From Acidobacteriota bacterium (GTDB lineage Bacteria > Acidobacteriota > Terriglobia > UBA7540): a DNA stretch of 7,353 bases. The position numbers and the translations under genes were made by a program. Shown here in pieces: positions 5,471 to 7,353 of this stretch (its first letter is position 1; each line of letters starts with the position of its first letter). The stretch spans positions 1-7,353 of the forward strand of contig JAJYJL010000381.1 in the NCBI GenBank assembly GCA_021789565.1, given 5' to 3'. The notes beneath the pieces are model-generated. The model searched no databases and was not told the DNA's origin. It worked only from the letters and a program-made list of their open reading frames with translations.

Positions 5471-7353
5471 ATGAATCGCAGGGACTTTATGCGGGGTGTT
5501 GCCGCGGGACTTTCAGTTACACAGATTCCCAGCCTTATGGTTGCTGATCAGGTCGTTGCAAGTCCGCCCGGGAGCTGGCTGAAGAACTCGCCGTTTGTTG
5601 CCGTCGGAAGCTGGGACGACATGCCGATATTCTTCCGGCGTGTGGGCGGACAGGCCACGTGGGAGGAAGCAAACTATCGCAGCGAACATACGGAGGCGAC
5701 CGTAAAGAAGCTGAAAGATTTGGGAATCACGATTGCCATCATCGACTTTTTTAAGGGTTTTGGGCTGGAGGCGGAAAAAGAACATATTGAGCTTGCCCAC
5801 AAGCTGGCGAATTTACTCCATGAGCAGGGTATCCGAGTGGGGTTGTACGTCGGCAGCACGATCGCCTATGAGACCTTCCTTCTTGAAGAACCGGCAGCGC
5901 AGGAATGGTTTGTTCCCGACTATCTCGGCCGTCCGGTTATTTACGGCGACCAGACATTCCGTAAACGCGTTTACTTTATGCATCCCGGCTATGTGGATTA
6001 CATCAAACGGGTGGTTCGCATGGGAGTGGAGGAACTGAAGGCTGACCTGATTCATTTTGACAACACCAGCCTGCAGGGCCGCGCCGAAATCTTCCAGCAC
6101 CCCCTGGCAGCGAAAGATTTCCGCGAATACCTCCAAAGCAGTTATTCGGCTGCGGAATTGAAGGAACGTCTGGGTTTCTCAAACGTGAAATACATACAGC
6201 CGCCTGTGGTCGAGAGGCCGCAGGTCGTTATTGATGACCCGCTTTTCCAGCTTTGGACGGATTTCCGTTGCCGCCAATTAAACGGTTATTACGCCGGGAT
6301 GCAACAATATATCCACGGACTGAACCCGGACGTGGTAATCGACAGCAACCCCAGCTCAGGAATGGCAGGTACCAATACGATCTGGGAGCAGGGGATTTCC
6401 TATCCCGGACTTTTACCTCACATGGAGATTAGCTGGACTGAAGAAGGGAATTATGCAAGGGTGACGCCGGATGACATTCTGGTTTCAAAAATCCGCACGT
6501 ACAAAACAGGTAGCATCATGGGAACTCAAATCATTACTTATACGGCAGGGAGTGGGTATTACGGCGGTGAAGGCGGAAATCGGGCGTCGATGGCCGAGTC
6601 AATGGTCTTCAACCGCCAGAGTCTGGGGATGGTCGGGGGCATCCTTCGAGCCCCGGAGATTCCTGAAGATCAAAAGCAGTACATCAAGTTCTTTCACAGG
6701 AATTTTCAATATTACAAAGACGTGGAGAACGTCCCCGACGTGGCGGTCCTCTATTCTTACGCGTCAATGGGGTTCAATAATGACCGGCCCGCTGTAAGTT
6801 TCATGCTTTTTACGCAGGCGTTGATCCAGGCGATGGTGCCATTCGATATTGTTTTTGACTCGCACCTGAAGAATTTGTCGAAGTACCGTGTGCTGGTGCT
6901 TGCTGACCAGGAATGCCTGGATGACGAGCAGCTGGACATGATCCGAAAATTCGTGGAACAAGGTGGAGGATTGGTGGCGACGGAGCAGTCGTCTCTTTAT
7001 ACAGATCGGCGTCTGCGCCGCTCCGATTTCGGGTTGAAAGATCTGTTCAAGGTGCCTGCCCCCGTGTGGCGCGGCCCCGGGGTTCGAGAAGAAAGTCTGC
7101 AAATTGCACCCGCACAGAACCGGATTGGCCAGGGACGCGTTATTTACATCCCGGAAGTGAAGCCTGCCGTTGAGAAGCCACCTGCGGCCCCCATGTCGAG
7201 TACATATTGGAGGCTGCCGCTGAACTGGAAAGAGTTGATCGAGGGGGTTCGTTGGGCGGCAGGGGGCAGATTATCACTGGAAGTGAATGCTCCTGGAACA
7301 ATGGCCATTGTGGCTGAATTAATAGAACAGCCTGGGAGAAACCGCCGGCTGGT
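5471..7353 (+). CDS. Tat-exported putative glycoside hydrolase, TIM barrel plus GATase-like domain (3' end missing)
   Basis: The frame stays open for 627 codons to the window edge, so the C-terminus is missing. GGGG at 5461-5464 lies six bases before the ATG. The N-terminus MNRRDFMRGVAAGLSV is a twin-arginine signal, with possible cleavage after A30 (VVA-SP), so the protein is exported folded. Residues about 40-400 read as a (beta/alpha)8 barrel of the hypothetical glycosyl hydrolase/alpha-amylase-like type. Acidic or aromatic residues sit at apparent strand ends: IIDFF (D92), FMHPGY (170-173), IHFDN (D197), VIDSNP (D291) and MEISWTEEG (E319). Residues about 423-510 (VAVLYSYAS, then VLVLADQ and IRKFVEQGGGLVATEQS) match the GATase-like trimerisation domain that follows the barrel in GH42 beta-galactosidases. 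The substrate is unknown. D197 and E319 are my guesses for catalytic residues. Unlike the neighbouring stub, the gene shows no frameshift or internal stop. Confidence 0.85.
   Translation, partial: MNRRDFMRGVAAGLSVTQIPSLMVADQVVASPPGSWLKNSPFVAVGSWDDMPIFFRRVGGQATWEEANYRSEHTEATVKKLKDLGITIAIIDFFKGFGLEAEKEHIELAHKLANLLHEQGIRVGLYVGSTIAYETFLLEEPAAQEWFVPDYLGRPVIYGDQTFRKRVYFMHPGYVDYIKRVVRMGVEELKADLIHFDNTSLQGRAEIFQHPLAAKDFREYLQSSYSAAELKERLGFSNVKYIQPPVVERPQVVIDDPLFQLWTDFRCRQLNGYYAGMQQYIHGLNPDVVIDSNPSSGMAGTNTIWEQGISYPGLLPHMEISWTEEGNYARVTPDDILVSKIRTYKTGSIMGTQIITYTAGSGYYGGEGGNRASMAESMVFNRQSLGMVGGILRAPEIPEDQKQYIKFFHRNFQYYKDVENVPDVAVLYSYASMGFNNDRPAVSFMLFTQALIQAMVPFDIVFDSHLKNLSKYRVLVLADQECLDDEQLDMIRKFVEQGGGLVATEQSSLYTDRRLRRSDFGLKDLFKVPAPVWRGPGVREESLQIAPAQNRIGQGRVIYIPEVKPAVEKPPAAPMSSTYWRLPLNWKELIEGVRWAAGGRLSLEVNAPGTMAIVAELIEQPGRNRRL

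Overview
The window looks like a chromosomal segment from a diderm, moderately GC-rich environmental bacterium. Tat-exported carbohydrate enzymes, GarD/UxaA-type dehydratases and long BadF/BadG-type activases are common together in Acidobacteriota and neighbouring phyla, so that is my best guess. It is an inference from gene content only, with low confidence.

Layout. A tRNA-Lys(CTT) with an encoded CCA lies on the minus strand at 63-138. A plus-strand gene at 411-1976 encodes a complete hexarate/altronate dehydratase-family enzyme that resembles galactarate dehydratase GarD most closely. An 813-bp stretch without an intact gene follows (1977-2789). It contains the amino-terminal stub of a BadF/BadG-type CoA-enzyme activase (minus strand, GTG start at 2519, cut off by TGA at 2265). 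The same frame stays open for another 92 codons and may hold a degraded piece of the same gene family. Next comes a minus-strand two-component pair: a membrane histidine kinase (3457-5235) whose last 8 bases overlap the start of a NarL/FixJ-type response regulator (2790-3464). Divergent from the kinase, and separated by about 235 bp, a plus-strand gene starts at 5471 and runs off the window end. It encodes a Tat-exported protein with a TIM-barrel glycosidase-like part followed by a GATase-like beta-galactosidase-trimerisation-type domain.

How the parts may work together. The secreted glycosidase-like protein would release sugars or sugar acids outside the cytoplasm. The GarD-like enzyme would dehydrate a C6 sugar acid in the cytoplasm, feeding keto-deoxy-sugar catabolism. 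The divergent position of the kinase/regulator pair suggests, but does not prove, that it controls the glycosidase gene. A perfect 13-bp palindrome 26 bp upstream of the glycosidase start codon is a candidate operator. I see no CRISPR array, insertion sequence, transposase, phage gene or clear defence system. The most unusual item is the decayed activase locus.
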